48,856 bases of DNA from UBA5026 sp949065595 (GTDB lineage Bacteria; Bacillota_I; Bacilli_A; RF39; UBA660), in assembly GCA_949065595.1 (NCBI GenBank), contig CARSXK010000007.1:1-48856 (forward strand). Reading direction: 5' to 3'. A model generated the notes under the pieces. It saw only the letters and a list, made by a program, of their open reading frames with translations, made no database searches and was not told the DNA's origin. The translations under genes were made by a program, and so were the position numbers. Positions within the stretch are counted from its first letter, which is position 1; each line of letters begins with the position of its first letter. Shown here piece by piece: positions 25,330-33,715 of the stretch.

Positions 25330-25914
25330 CTAATTTCTTTTACGCCATCTTTCATCATCACTCTTTTTCCAAGCAACAATTAAATTGATGGCTTCTGCTA
25401 ATTGAATGGATATTTGCTTATATTGCTTTTTTAAAATACAATTAGAGTCTTCCGCAATCATCGCAACATACCCTAAAAGTTTTAACTTTACAATTGCTTC
25501 TTTTTGAAGCTGTTCTCGGCTTATTTTATTGGTTCCAGAGTCCATTCGAATCAAATTAGCTTCCAACAACAATTCTAATGTATCTAAACAATAATTCTGC
25601 ATTCTATTCACAAATACGCCTCTAAACTTTTTAGGGGATTTTTCCGTCACCGCAATTACATAAGCACCCAACTTCTTTACAACCGTAATTACCATTAGAT
25701 CATTTGCATTGAACGGAATCTTGGAAATTCTTTCCAATTCCTGATCTTCTATTTCTAATTTTTCTCTTAAAGTATTTATATTTATTTTTTGTTCATTTAC
25801 ACGGGCAAGCGCTTTTTTGATTGCAATGGCATCATCTATACTATTTGCACTTGTTTCATATTGTTCTACTTGCTTTGGTATTTTTAAACTACCATTTCTA
25901 TTTACCTGCAGCAC
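25330..25914 (-). CDS. avd: DGR accessory protein Avd-like (four-helix bundle)
   Basis: The 194-residue protein is all-helical. Its C-terminal two thirds match the Avd/23S-IVS four-helix-bundle family: VKKLGAYVIAVTEKSPKKFR with NRMQNYCLDTLELLLEANLI (about 83-125), then KLKLLGYVAMIAEDS and IQLAEAINLIVAWKKS. Avd forms a pentamer that binds the RT and template RNA and is needed for mutagenic copying. The N-terminal 75 residues are an added segment. It starts with GTG behind AGGAG and is the first gene of the unit, about 260 bases from a tRNA-Arg gene. The intervening 25915-26170 holds nothing I recognise. Confidence 0.85.
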   Translation of the reverse strand: MLQVNRNGSLKIPKQVEQYETSANSIDDAIAIKKALARVNEQKININTLREKLEIEDQELERISKIPFNANDLMVITVVKKLGAYVIAVTEKSPKKFRGVFVNRMQNYCLDTLELLLEANLIRMDSGTNKISREQLQKEAIVKLKLLGYVAMIAEDSNCILKKQYKQISIQLAEAINLIVAWKKSDDERWRKRN

Positions 25915-26170
25915 TACATCACAGCTCCTGATTGGTATTATATCACAAGATTTTATATTTTAAAATCATTACTTTCATTTTTGAAACATATATTAATAGA
26001 ACAAAATACCCATTACTATCCATTTTATATTAAGGGAACTATTCGATAATTTTTAACCAACATCAAAAATAATGCTATATGCATATATAATATTTTATAT
26101 CATTTTACGATATTTAAAAATAAGAAAAATGCCCTGAAGTTATTTAAAATCAAGACATTTTAATATCATC

Positions 26171-26246
26171 TGGTGTTCCCGACAGGACTCGAACCCGTAT
26201 CGGTCCCTTAGGAGGGGACTGCTCTATCCTGCTGAGCTACGAGAAC
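26171..26246 (-). tRNA. tRNA-Arg(CCT)
   Basis: On the minus strand it folds with acceptor GTTCTCG/CGGGAAC, D stem GCTC/GAGC, anticodon stem GTCCC/GGGAC with loop CTCCTAA (anticodon CCT), T loop TTCGAGT and an encoded CCA. It stands directly upstream of the DGR unit. Confidence 0.95.
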
Positions 26247-26280
26247 TTGTTAATATTGTACCACAATGAATTACAAAAAA

Positions 26281-26300
26281 AAATAGATTTGCATCTATTT
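26281..26300 (-). terminator. Terminator of the HD-domain gene
   Basis: AAATAGAT and ATCTATTT pair around TTGC, followed by a run of T on the minus strand. The stop codon lies in the stem. Confidence 0.8.
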
Positions 26301-26807
26301 CAAAATATTTAGCATTAATAATAAAGAAAAATTAAATCCATAAGTAAGTTGATACTTAAATTTACAACCAAATTCATAAAGACCTACCAGTTTATCAACT
26401 GTACATATAATCCAACTTTCAGCATATTTTGGAATATGATAGTCTACTGGAAACATATGTGTTTTAATCATATCCTCTTCCTTTTCTGTCAAAGAAAAGT
26501 ACTTTTTTGCATTTATCGTTGCTACTTTAGGATGTCCAGTGGTAAACAATATTACCTTATCCTTTGTTTTTTCATAATTTGTTGTTCGATCTAGAAAAAA
26601 ATCATGCAACAAACCAGCACGTGCTACTTGATCGTAATCCAAACACAATGCTTTTGCAATTTTATAAGAATAATAAGAAACACGAAGTGAATGATTCATT
26701 CGAGTAGTTCCATGATGCACGACTGTTTCTAATTGACTAAATTCTTTATTTGCTAAAATCGGATTTACTAATTTCATATAGCATTTATCCCGATGATAAT
26801 TGACCAT
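26295..26807 (-). CDS. HD-domain phosphohydrolase
   Basis: The 170-residue protein has the HD metal-binding series: histidine in TTRMNHSLRVSYYSYKIAK, the HD pair in AGLLHDFFLD, and further H/D in GHPKVATINAKKYFSL and THMFPVDYHIPKYAE, ending in CTVDKLVGLYE. This is the pattern of small HD hydrolases. The substrate (a nucleotide or cyclic nucleotide) is not visible. I start it at the ATG at 26807, nine bases behind GAGGTG. Confidence 0.85.
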   Translation of the reverse strand: MVNYHRDKCYMKLVNPILANKEFSQLETVVHHGTTRMNHSLRVSYYSYKIAKALCLDYDQVARAGLLHDFFLDRTTNYEKTKDKVILFTTGHPKVATINAKKYFSLTEKEEDMIKTHMFPVDYHIPKYAESWIICTVDKLVGLYEFGCKFKYQLTYGFNFSLLLMLNILK

Positions 26808-26945
26808 TTTTACTTTCACCTCAAGTACTATTACATTATATCATAAAATTAAGAATTTAATCATTATTTTTATAACAATTTTAAAATTTATTCTAAAAAA
26901 GATAACAAAATACTTGAAAAACCTATGTATTTGATACATAAAGTT

Positions 26946-27968
26946 TTAGGAAATAATGGCTGTTTGATAAGTTGGAAGCACTTGAATAAATGTATTTCCA
27001 TCATTGACCGTAATTGGTGTTCCATCTAAATAAGAATATACCGTCTGTGCGGATCTAGAAGTTTTACTCCAAGTAATCGGTACTGCATACCCATTTGTAA
27101 TATAGTAACCTGTTCCTGTTCCAACTGTATCCAAATTTTGTCTTCCATAAGAATCCATATTATAATTGTTGACACTTGCAATAATAATATTTTTAAAATG
27201 ATATTGTTCATTTGTTACGGCATCTTTATGAATCTCATCATTGACAGAACGCAAATATACTTTTTGTTCTGGGTCATATTGGTATGAAGTTGTCACGTAT
27301 GCAGAATATCTTAACGTAAGTGCACTTGCAACAATCGCATCTTCCCTTGTCTCTAAACCAAATTCATCAACACTATAATGAAGCAACAAGGGTTGATCTG
27401 AAGTCATACGATACCCTTTATTATTTGCTGTATGTTGGATACGGTCCATATCTGTAAACGCAGTGTGCTCATAATCCACACCTAACGTACGATCTCGATA
27501 AAAACCATCATCATATAAACCATTGATATTAGAAACGCCTAAAGCAGAAATATCGGTCTGTGCTTTTGGACTCCATCCAAAATGAACATAAATTGCGTCA
27601 TGTTCTAATGCATAATCCAAAAAATTATGACGAGAACTACGCACAGATCCAATCCGAGCTGTTGACTGATCTTTAAAAATAGCCATTAACCGTGTCAAGC
27701 CACCTTCCACAATCATCTCATATACAATATAGGCATCCTGTAACCCCGCATGATTTCTTCTTGCCTGTGCATGATTATTAATCATAATCGCATATGGTCT
27801 ACTGTTAGAATCCTCATTTATAATTTGCAATTTTGGAACAGGGATTTCTTCTACTGGTGGCTGTTCTACCTTTGGTATCTCTTGTTTCGGTTTCCATAAG
27901 GATACTCCAAATACAACTCCTCCTCCAATCAATAAAAGAAATAATATTATAACAACTACCTTTTTCAT
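26946..27968 (-). CDS. yerB: DUF3048 (YerB-like) membrane-anchored protein
   Basis: The 340-residue protein has an N-terminal membrane anchor (VVVIILFLLLIGGGVVFGVS) without a lipobox cysteine, then a Pro-rich linker. The DUF3048 domains follow, with RPYAIMINNHAQARRNHAGL and YEMIVEGGLTRLMAIFKD, then ARIGSVRSSRHNFLDYALEH. The C-terminal part has YSYLDGTPITVNDGNTFIQV. It should face the outside of the cell. The function is unknown; B. subtilis YerB is a lipoprotein of this family, so the missing lipobox is a difference. AGGTGAG precedes the ATG. Confidence 0.9.
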   Translation of the reverse strand: MKKVVVIILFLLLIGGGVVFGVSLWKPKQEIPKVEQPPVEEIPVPKLQIINEDSNSRPYAIMINNHAQARRNHAGLQDAYIVYEMIVEGGLTRLMAIFKDQSTARIGSVRSSRHNFLDYALEHDAIYVHFGWSPKAQTDISALGVSNINGLYDDGFYRDRTLGVDYEHTAFTDMDRIQHTANNKGYRMTSDQPLLLHYSVDEFGLETREDAIVASALTLRYSAYVTTSYQYDPEQKVYLRSVNDEIHKDAVTNEQYHFKNIIIASVNNYNMDSYGRQNLDTVGTGTGYYITNGYAVPITWSKTSRSAQTVYSYLDGTPITVNDGNTFIQVLPTYQTAIIS

Positions 27969-28000
27969 ACGCTCACCTATCTAATTTCATTATAACAAAA

Positions 28001-28035
28001 AAAATAGGAATCATGAAAAAATATCATCCTATTTT
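28001..28035 (-). terminator. Terminator of the rhomboid gene
   Basis: AAAATAGGA pairs with TCCTATTTT, followed by T residues on the minus strand. It lies between the rhomboid stop and the yerB-like start. Confidence 0.75.
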
Positions 28036-28044
28036 ACCTGCCCT

Positions 28045-29208
28045 TTACAGTACAATTCCATGAAATGCCATATAAATTAGAAATACTGTAAAAATAATAG
28101 TCAAAATCCATCCATTGATTTTTTCAATACGTGTAGATTTATAAGGAACACCAACTGCCATAGTAAGTAGATATCCCCCAATCAATCCTCCAATATGAGC
28201 TGCATTATCAATTCCAGAAATCGTAAAACCAATAATCAAATTAAGCGCAATTAAAGGAATAACTTGGGATTTTAAGACTGTTCCTAAATAGATACGGTAA
28301 TGATACCCAAAGAACAACAATGCTCCAAATAATCCAAATATCGCTCCACTTGCTCCTGCACTAATAAAATTAGAAAAGATAATGGATAATAAATTTCCCA
28401 TGACAGCACTTAACAAGTAGACAACAATATATTTGAATCTCCCTAAAAAACTTTCAATTTGTGACCCAATGACATAAAGCGCATAATTATTCAGAAAAAA
28501 ATGCAACAATCCAATATGAACGAAAGCACTAGTCAGTAGTCTATAGTACTCACCATCACGTACTCTTGCTCCATAGTTTGCTCCAAATTCAATTAAAGTA
28601 GAAACATCCCTACTACCTTCCCCTAATAGATACATTGCCAAAAAGACAACCGTATTAATGGCAATCAGAAGGTATGTCATAATTGGTTTTTTTTGCTCAA
28701 ATACATGTTGGGCCTTCTTGGATTCTTCCTCATTTTTTTTACTAATATCCTTTGTAATTTTCATAAACAATTCTGCACCTTTTTCTTTAAAGGCTATTTT
28801 TTTTGTAATTGTTGGAAATTCTTCTATGATAAAAGGATACTTTTTCAAATCTGATACTTTTTGAATATTGGCACAACTAATATTTCCAAAATGCATATAT
28901 TCATCCATATGCACACTTTCTCCTAAATTCAAAAATAACGATAAAGCTTCCATATGGAAAGAACAAGTTTTCTTCTTAACTCTTTTTAATATTTGTTTGG
29001 TCCTGTATAAATCAAAACTCATTTGTTCATCATTGTGAATATAATTAGATACAATTCGAACAACTGGATATGAATTTTCTAAATTTTCTAACCAAATTTC
29101 GTTTTTTGCACCATGTAATACAATTGGACTATATCCTTGCTCTGTTATGAAAAAATGCAAAAGTTTCATCACAAGTTCGTCACTTTTTTCTAGCATAATC
29201 TCTTCCAT
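28045..29208 (-). CDS. Rhomboid family intramembrane serine protease
   Basis: The 387-residue protein has a cytoplasmic N-terminal domain of about 175 residues and then a rhomboid core of at least six membrane segments. The catalytic serine is in GASGAIFGLFGA (GxSG) and the catalytic histidine in DNAAHIGGLIGGYLL. HIGLLHFFLNNYALYVIGSQ is the loop region with the conserved histidine and asparagine. An extra N-terminal domain is also seen in B. subtilis GluP (YqgP). It cleaves membrane proteins within the lipid bilayer. GGAGG lies five bases before the ATG. Confidence 0.94.
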   Translation of the reverse strand: MEEIMLEKSDELVMKLLHFFITEQGYSPIVLHGAKNEIWLENLENSYPVVRIVSNYIHNDEQMSFDLYRTKQILKRVKKKTCSFHMEALSLFLNLGESVHMDEYMHFGNISCANIQKVSDLKKYPFIIEEFPTITKKIAFKEKGAELFMKITKDISKKNEEESKKAQHVFEQKKPIMTYLLIAINTVVFLAMYLLGEGSRDVSTLIEFGANYGARVRDGEYYRLLTSAFVHIGLLHFFLNNYALYVIGSQIESFLGRFKYIVVYLLSAVMGNLLSIIFSNFISAGASGAIFGLFGALLFFGYHYRIYLGTVLKSQVIPLIALNLIIGFTISGIDNAAHIGGLIGGYLLTMAVGVPYKSTRIEKINGWILTIIFTVFLIYMAFHGIVL

Positions 29209-29271
29209 AATTTCCTCCAGTCAGTAATAATATTGTATCTTATTTCATAGGATAAGTAAAGAGGTGCTTTC

Positions 29272-29727
29272 ATGAAAAAAATAATCACATTTTTACTTAT
29301 TTTAGCTCCATGGTTTTTAGGGGGTCTATTATTTTCTTCCAATATCCAATTTTATGAATCATTAAATCTTCCCTTCTTCGCTCCACCTAGCTTTTTGTTT
29401 CCCATTATATGGACCATTTTATATATTTTAATTGCTATTAGTGTTTACAAAGTATATCAAATTTATCATTTTAGTTATCTCAAAAGCTATAACAAATCTT
29501 TATTATGTAATTATATTTTAAATCAACTATTTCCATTTTTCTTTTTTCAATTAGAAAATATTTTCCTAGGATTTGTTGACTGTGTTGCTACTTTAATTAC
29601 AGCGCTTTTTGTCTATTATGAAACAAAAGAGATTGATAAAAAAGCAAGTAAATTCCTGCTTCCATATGTATATTGGTGCTTATTTGCTTGTATCCTTTGT
29701 GTTACAATTTATTTTATGAACTTGTAA
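29272..29727 (+). CDS. tspO: TspO/MBR family protein
   Basis: The 151-residue, five-span membrane protein carries the family signatures: WFLGGLLFSS, then YESLNLPFFAPPSFLFPIIW (P-x-F-x-P-P and W) and TILYILIAIS in helix 2. NQLFPFFFFQLENIFLGFVD is helix 3. TspO proteins bind tetrapyrroles and other ligands; the role in Bacilli is unclear. The gene runs against its neighbours, and its last 14 bases overlap the end of the pseudouridine synthase gene. Confidence 0.9.
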   Translation: MKKIITFLLILAPWFLGGLLFSSNIQFYESLNLPFFAPPSFLFPIIWTILYILIAISVYKVYQIYHFSYLKSYNKSLLCNYILNQLFPFFFFQLENIFLGFVDCVATLITALFVYYETKEIDKKASKFLLPYVYWCLFACILCVTIYFMNL

Positions 29728-30616
29728 GTTGATCCACAATATTAGAGAAACACGTAGGAAGTTCGCTTGTAAATTCCATATATTTTCCTGTAGTAGGATG
29801 AACAAAACCAAGACTTTTCGCATGTAAACATTGCCCGCTATCATCTATAATCTTGCGTCTTCCATAAACCGCATCATTGACAATGGGATACCCAATATAA
29901 GCCATGTGTACCCGAATTTGATGGGTCCTTCCTGTTTCTAATTGTAACTCAAGTAAAGTGGTATTGGAAAATCGTTCCAATACTTTAAAATGGGTTACAG
30001 CATTTTTACTATTGATATCTGTAACTGCCATTTTTTTTCGGTCATTCATGTCTCTTCCAATAGGAGCATCAATCGTCCCCGTATCAGCAGAAACAATCCC
30101 CCAAACAAGCGCAACATATTTCCGATATGTTGTTTTTTCTTCCAATTGTTTTGCCAAGGATTCATGTGCTTTGTTCGTTTTCGCAACCACCAATAAACCT
30201 GTAGTATCCGCATCAATACGGTGAACAATTCCAGGACGAAATTCTCCATTGATAGAACTCAAATGCTTTGAGTGGTATAAAAGCCCATTGACCAAAGTTC
30301 CACTGGGATTTCCAACAGCAGGATGGACAACAATTCCATTCGCTTTATTGACTACCAGTAAATCATCATCTTCATAAACAATATCCAAATCCATTTTTTC
30401 TGGTTTTAAGTCCATCACTTCTTCCTGATATTCTTCAGCTTCTATTTCATCATTTTCTTTGATAATATAACTACTTTTTACGTTTTTTTGATTGACAAAT
30501 ACTTTATTCGTTTCTATCATGCTTTGTATTTTACTTCTACTCAAATCCATTTGTTTGGATAAATAAGCATCAATACGAATTCCTACATCTTCTATTGTTA
30601 CAATATATTTTTGCAT
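29714..30616 (-). CDS. rluD: Ribosomal large-subunit pseudouridine synthase, RluD type
   Basis: The 300-residue protein has an N-terminal S4 RNA-binding domain (IDAYLSKQMDLSRSKIQSMI) and the RluA-family catalytic domain. VVNKANGIVVHPAVGNPSGT and RPGIVHRIDADTTGLLVVAK (catalytic aspartate in HRID) are in place, with LETGRTHQIRVHMAYIGYPI near the end. It isomerises uridines of 23S rRNA. It overlaps lspA by 19 bases at its start. The lspA-rluD order is a standard Firmicutes arrangement (YlyB in B. subtilis). Confidence 0.95.
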   Translation of the reverse strand: MQKYIVTIEDVGIRIDAYLSKQMDLSRSKIQSMIETNKVFVNQKNVKSSYIIKENDEIEAEEYQEEVMDLKPEKMDLDIVYEDDDLLVVNKANGIVVHPAVGNPSGTLVNGLLYHSKHLSSINGEFRPGIVHRIDADTTGLLVVAKTNKAHESLAKQLEEKTTYRKYVALVWGIVSADTGTIDAPIGRDMNDRKKMAVTDINSKNAVTHFKVLERFSNTTLLELQLETGRTHQIRVHMAYIGYPIVNDAVYGRRKIIDDSGQCLHAKSLGFVHPTTGKYMEFTSELPTCFSNIVDQLTSS

Positions 30617-31062
30617 CTTTTATCCTCCCTCCACATGATTACAATGAGTAAAAAACCTCCAATAACAACCGCAATATCCGCCAAATTAAAGATTGGGGCA
30701 TCATAACCCAATAATTGAAAATCCAAATAATCAACCACGCCTGCACGAAAAATACGGTCAATTAAATTCCCAATAATACCGCCCAACAATAAACCAAAAG
30801 AAAAGATATTCCAAGAATCTTTTTTTTGTTTCTTTACCCATATATATAAGACAAATAAAACCATGATAGATAAAGCAATAATCGGAATTTGCGAACCCTC
30901 AAATAAACTAAAAGCCACTCCTCTGTTTTTGACAAATGTAAGTGAAAAAAAATGGGGAATCAAACCAACACTTTCTCCAAGTGCCATAAAAATGGTAACT
31001 AAATATTTTATCAGTTGATCTAATACAGTGATAAAACTTGCAATCCCAACTATTTTTTTCAC
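30598..31062 (-). CDS. lspA: Lipoprotein signal peptidase (type II)
   Basis: The 154-residue protein has four membrane segments. The catalytic aspartates are in GNLIDRIFRAGVVDYLDF and FNLADIAVVIG, and VKNRGVAFSLFEG is the conserved NxGxAF box. It cuts prolipoproteins before the lipidated cysteine, such as the lipoprotein encoded at 10866-11591. The start is a GTG directly behind GAGGTGATTAT. Confidence 0.96.
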   Translation of the reverse strand: MKKIVGIASFITVLDQLIKYLVTIFMALGESVGLIPHFFSLTFVKNRGVAFSLFEGSQIPIIALSIMVLFVLYIWVKKQKKDSWNIFSFGLLLGGIIGNLIDRIFRAGVVDYLDFQLLGYDAPIFNLADIAVVIGGFLLIVIMWREDKRCKNIL

Positions 31063-31086
31063 ATAATCACCTCAATATCAATGCTT

Positions 31087-32760
31087 CTATTTACAAATTT
31101 GTTCTATATAAGTAACAATCTCTTCTTTTTTAATGTCCTTCGAAATTTCTTCATTTCTGAATTTGACCTCTACATATCCATCTACCAATTTTTTTCCAAC
31201 TGTAATACGTATTGGTATTCCAATCAAATCCATATCATTAAACTTAACCCCTGGTCGCACATCACGATCATCCAAAATAACATCAATACCCTTTTTCTTT
31301 AACATATCATATAATTCAGTTGCATATGCATTCCCACCAATGTCAATAATAGCGACTTGATAAGGCGCAATAGACATTGGAAAACAAATCCCATATTCAT
31401 CATGGTTCTGTTCTACGATTGCAGCTAAAATTCTTCCAATTCCAATCCCATAACATCCCATTTGAACTGGTTTTAAGTGATTATCCACGTCACTATATAA
31501 TAGATCCAAAGCTTCTGAATACTTGGTACCTAGCTTAAAGGTATTTCCTACCTCAATCCCTTTTTTAAAAATAAGTGGGGCACCACAGTTTGGACAAGCA
31601 TCTTGTTCTCTTACATTTTTAATATCCCCATGAATCTGATAAGTAAAATCTTTGGTATTAACATTTTGATAATGATAATCAGTCTCATTCGCGCCTACTA
31701 CATAATTGTACATATGTAATACTTCATCATCCACAACAATTGGTATATCAAGTCCAATTGGACCTGCAAATCCAACCTTTGCATGTGTAATACGCTCAAC
31801 ATCAACCGTTTCTGCTAAAATCACTTCTTTGGCATGCAACAATTTCCTTAATTTTAATTCATTTAACTCACGATTTCCAGATATCATACAAGCATAGTAA
31901 TTTCCATCCACCTGATAAATTAAAGTTTTGACGATTTTGCTTTCTGATACATTTAAGTATTTTGTAATTTCTTCTATCGTTCCATGATTTGGAGTGTGTA
32001 CTTTTTTGATCGGCAACAAATCTTCTTGCATACAATCCTTCACCACACAAGAACTCACTTCTATATTAGAAGCATAATCACATGCTTCACAAAGAACTAA
32101 AATATCTTCACCGATATCCGTAACCGCTTGAAATTCTTCAGACAAAAGCCCACCCATTGCTCCTGTATCTGCTGTTACAATTTTATAATTCAATCCAAGT
32201 CGATTAAAAATGGTTTGATATGTTTGATACATCTTTTGATAAGAAAGGTTCATACTTTCTAAATCAGTATCAAAACTATAAGCATCTTTCATAATAAATT
32301 CACGAACTCGTATTAAGCCATATCTCGGTCTTGGCTCATCCCGATATTTATTGGCCATTTGATATAAGTTAAAAGGCATGTCTTTATAAGATTTTATCTT
32401 CTCTTTCGCAACAGAAACAAATAACTCTTCATGAGTTGGTCCAAGTACATAATTACGATCCATTCTATCTTTTAAAGAAAACATACTAGATCCAAAAATA
32501 TCTCTTCTTCCACTTGCAACATAAACATCTTCTGGAAGTAAACTAGGCATTACCAGTTCTTGAGCACCTGCTTGATTCATTTCTTCTCTCACTATTTTTT
32601 CAATCTTTTGAAGAACACGATATCCCAGTGGCAAATAGGAATATACTCCTGTTCCAAATTTTTTAATCATTCCACTACGCACAAGCAGATTTCCACTTAT
32701 ACTTTCTTCTTCCTTACTATCCTCTCTTACTGTAAAAAAGAAACTTGATTTTAATTTCAT
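31087..32760 (-). CDS. proS: Prolyl-tRNA synthetase, bacterial type
   Basis: The 557-residue protein has the class II motifs (YSYLPLGYRVLQKIEKIV; RYGLIRVREFIMKDAYSF as motif 2; QMGCYGIGIGRILAAIVEQ as motif 3). It also carries an inserted YbaK-like editing domain at about 230-390 (ESKIVKTLIYQVDGNYYACM, HAKVGFAGPIGLDIPIVVDD). The anticodon-binding domain closes it (PYQVAIIDIGGNAYATELYD). It charges tRNA-Pro and can clear mischarged alanine. I see no T-box in its leader; an extended -10 promoter lies about 100 bases upstream. Confidence 0.97.
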   Translation of the reverse strand: MKLKSSFFFTVREDSKEEESISGNLLVRSGMIKKFGTGVYSYLPLGYRVLQKIEKIVREEMNQAGAQELVMPSLLPEDVYVASGRRDIFGSSMFSLKDRMDRNYVLGPTHEELFVSVAKEKIKSYKDMPFNLYQMANKYRDEPRPRYGLIRVREFIMKDAYSFDTDLESMNLSYQKMYQTYQTIFNRLGLNYKIVTADTGAMGGLLSEEFQAVTDIGEDILVLCEACDYASNIEVSSCVVKDCMQEDLLPIKKVHTPNHGTIEEITKYLNVSESKIVKTLIYQVDGNYYACMISGNRELNELKLRKLLHAKEVILAETVDVERITHAKVGFAGPIGLDIPIVVDDEVLHMYNYVVGANETDYHYQNVNTKDFTYQIHGDIKNVREQDACPNCGAPLIFKKGIEVGNTFKLGTKYSEALDLLYSDVDNHLKPVQMGCYGIGIGRILAAIVEQNHDEYGICFPMSIAPYQVAIIDIGGNAYATELYDMLKKKGIDVILDDRDVRPGVKFNDMDLIGIPIRITVGKKLVDGYVEVKFRNEEISKDIKKEEIVTYIEQICK

Positions 32761-32857
32761 AAAATTCCCTCTTTCTGTTTTGCTCTATTTTTATTTTATG
32801 TTACCCACAAGGGGAAATTTTAAAGAATACATAAATTTCACCACATTTCTTACAAGT

Positions 32858-32866
32858 ATTATATCA
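32858..32866 (-). promoter_or_regulatory. Extended -10 promoter of proS
   Basis: On the minus strand TGATATAAT is an extended -10 element, about 100 bases before the proS start. No good -35 is seen. The rest of the 309-base divergent gap (32761-33069) between proS and the coat genes holds nothing else I recognise. Confidence 0.45.
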
Positions 32867-33069
32867 TATAACTGTGGGAACGATACGATTTTCTTTTGTA
32901 CGATTCTATTTTTTCAATTTTTCTATTAAAAAATGAAATTAGTTTTTTCATGTATTCTTATGATTTTTCATCATTACTTATAATAAAAAAAATTTCCTTA
33001 TTCAAAAAATAGGTTTGAATGTATATTTGAAATAATAATGTACATAAGAAATTAGAAAGGATGAATGTT

Positions 33070-33267
33070 ATGGAACAAGTACCTACTATGATTTCAACAA
33101 AGGATTTAGCTTATTTAAACGATATTTTTGAATGGAATTTCACTGTATGTAAAAAAGCATATCATTTTGCAAAAGAAGTAACCGATTCCGAAATCAAGGA
33201 CAATTTAATGCAAGTATCAAACATGCATAAAGGAATTTGTGAACAAATTATTAAAATTTTAGAATAG
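33070..33267 (+). CDS. Small coat-like helical protein
   Basis: This 65-residue, all-helical protein is followed after nine bases by a CotF-like gene. The sequence ISTKDLAYLNDIFEWNFTVC and FAKEVTDSEIKDNLMQVSNM resembles the ferritin-like helical pairs of the CotF/spore coat family. I take the ATG at 33070, which has AAAGGA at good distance; the ATG at 33061 overlaps it. Role in the spore coat is inferred. Confidence 0.65.
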   Translation: MEQVPTMISTKDLAYLNDIFEWNFTVCKKAYHFAKEVTDSEIKDNLMQVSNMHKGICEQIIKILE

Positions 33268-33276
33268 GAGAATCAT

Positions 33277-33594
33277 ATGAACGAAAAAATACAAAATCCC
33301 AAAACAGAAGTTCCTGCAACCAAAGAAATGAATGACAAGGATTATTTAAATGCCATATTAGAAAGTGAAAAAAATATGAGCGTCAATATGTGCATTGCGC
33401 TGAATGAGGCAAGCAATGAGGATTTATTCAATGAGCTTTATGAACTCTTTGAAGATATCAAAAAAAGTCAAAGGAATTTATTTGAACTTGCTTTTCGAAA
33501 AGGTTGGTATCCCCTTGAAAAAGAAACTCCCAATAAAATTTCTGAAAAATACAACATGTTAAAACAGGAATTACAAGAATTAGAAAATGAATAG
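33277..33594 (+). CDS. CotF-like spore coat protein
   Basis: The 105-residue protein shows the CotF family pattern: MNDKDYLNAILESEKNMSVN, then LNEASNEDLFNELYELFEDI, and ELAFRKGWYPLEKE near the C-terminus (GWYPLE is typical). Such proteins sit in the spore coat of Bacilli and Clostridia, although related helical proteins also occur in non-spore-formers. It forms a two-gene unit with the preceding small helical protein and ends at a strong terminator. Confidence 0.8.
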   Translation: MNEKIQNPKTEVPATKEMNDKDYLNAILESEKNMSVNMCIALNEASNEDLFNELYELFEDIKKSQRNLFELAFRKGWYPLEKETPNKISEKYNMLKQELQELENE

Positions 33595-33600
33595 TCGATA

Positions 33601-33626
33601 AAAACCAAATCAATTTTGGTTTTTTT
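33601..33626 (+). terminator. Terminator of the coat protein pair
   Basis: AAAACCAAA pairs with TTTGGTTTT and is followed by T residues. Confidence 0.8.
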
Positions 33627-33690
33627 ACACATGTTTTTATACTAAAGAGACAATGCAAATGTGGAAAGTTTTTTACTATTATTTCATGTA

Positions 33691-33715
33691 AAAAGACAAC
33701 TAATTGTTGTCTTTT
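33691..33715 (-). terminator. Terminator of tig
   Basis: AAAAGACAAC and GTTGTCTTTT form a perfect 10-bp stem with a 5-base loop. The tig stop codon lies in it. Confidence 0.85.

Noticed and set aside
25915..26170. Possible att site of the DGR at the tRNA-Arg gene
   Set aside because: No repeat of the tRNA 3' end is found in the window, and the DGR unit lies upstream of the tRNA 3' end only by orientation of transcription.
32761..33069. T-box or other riboswitch in the proS leader
   Set aside because: No T-box sequence, no terminator-antiterminator pair and no known aptamer pattern could be found.
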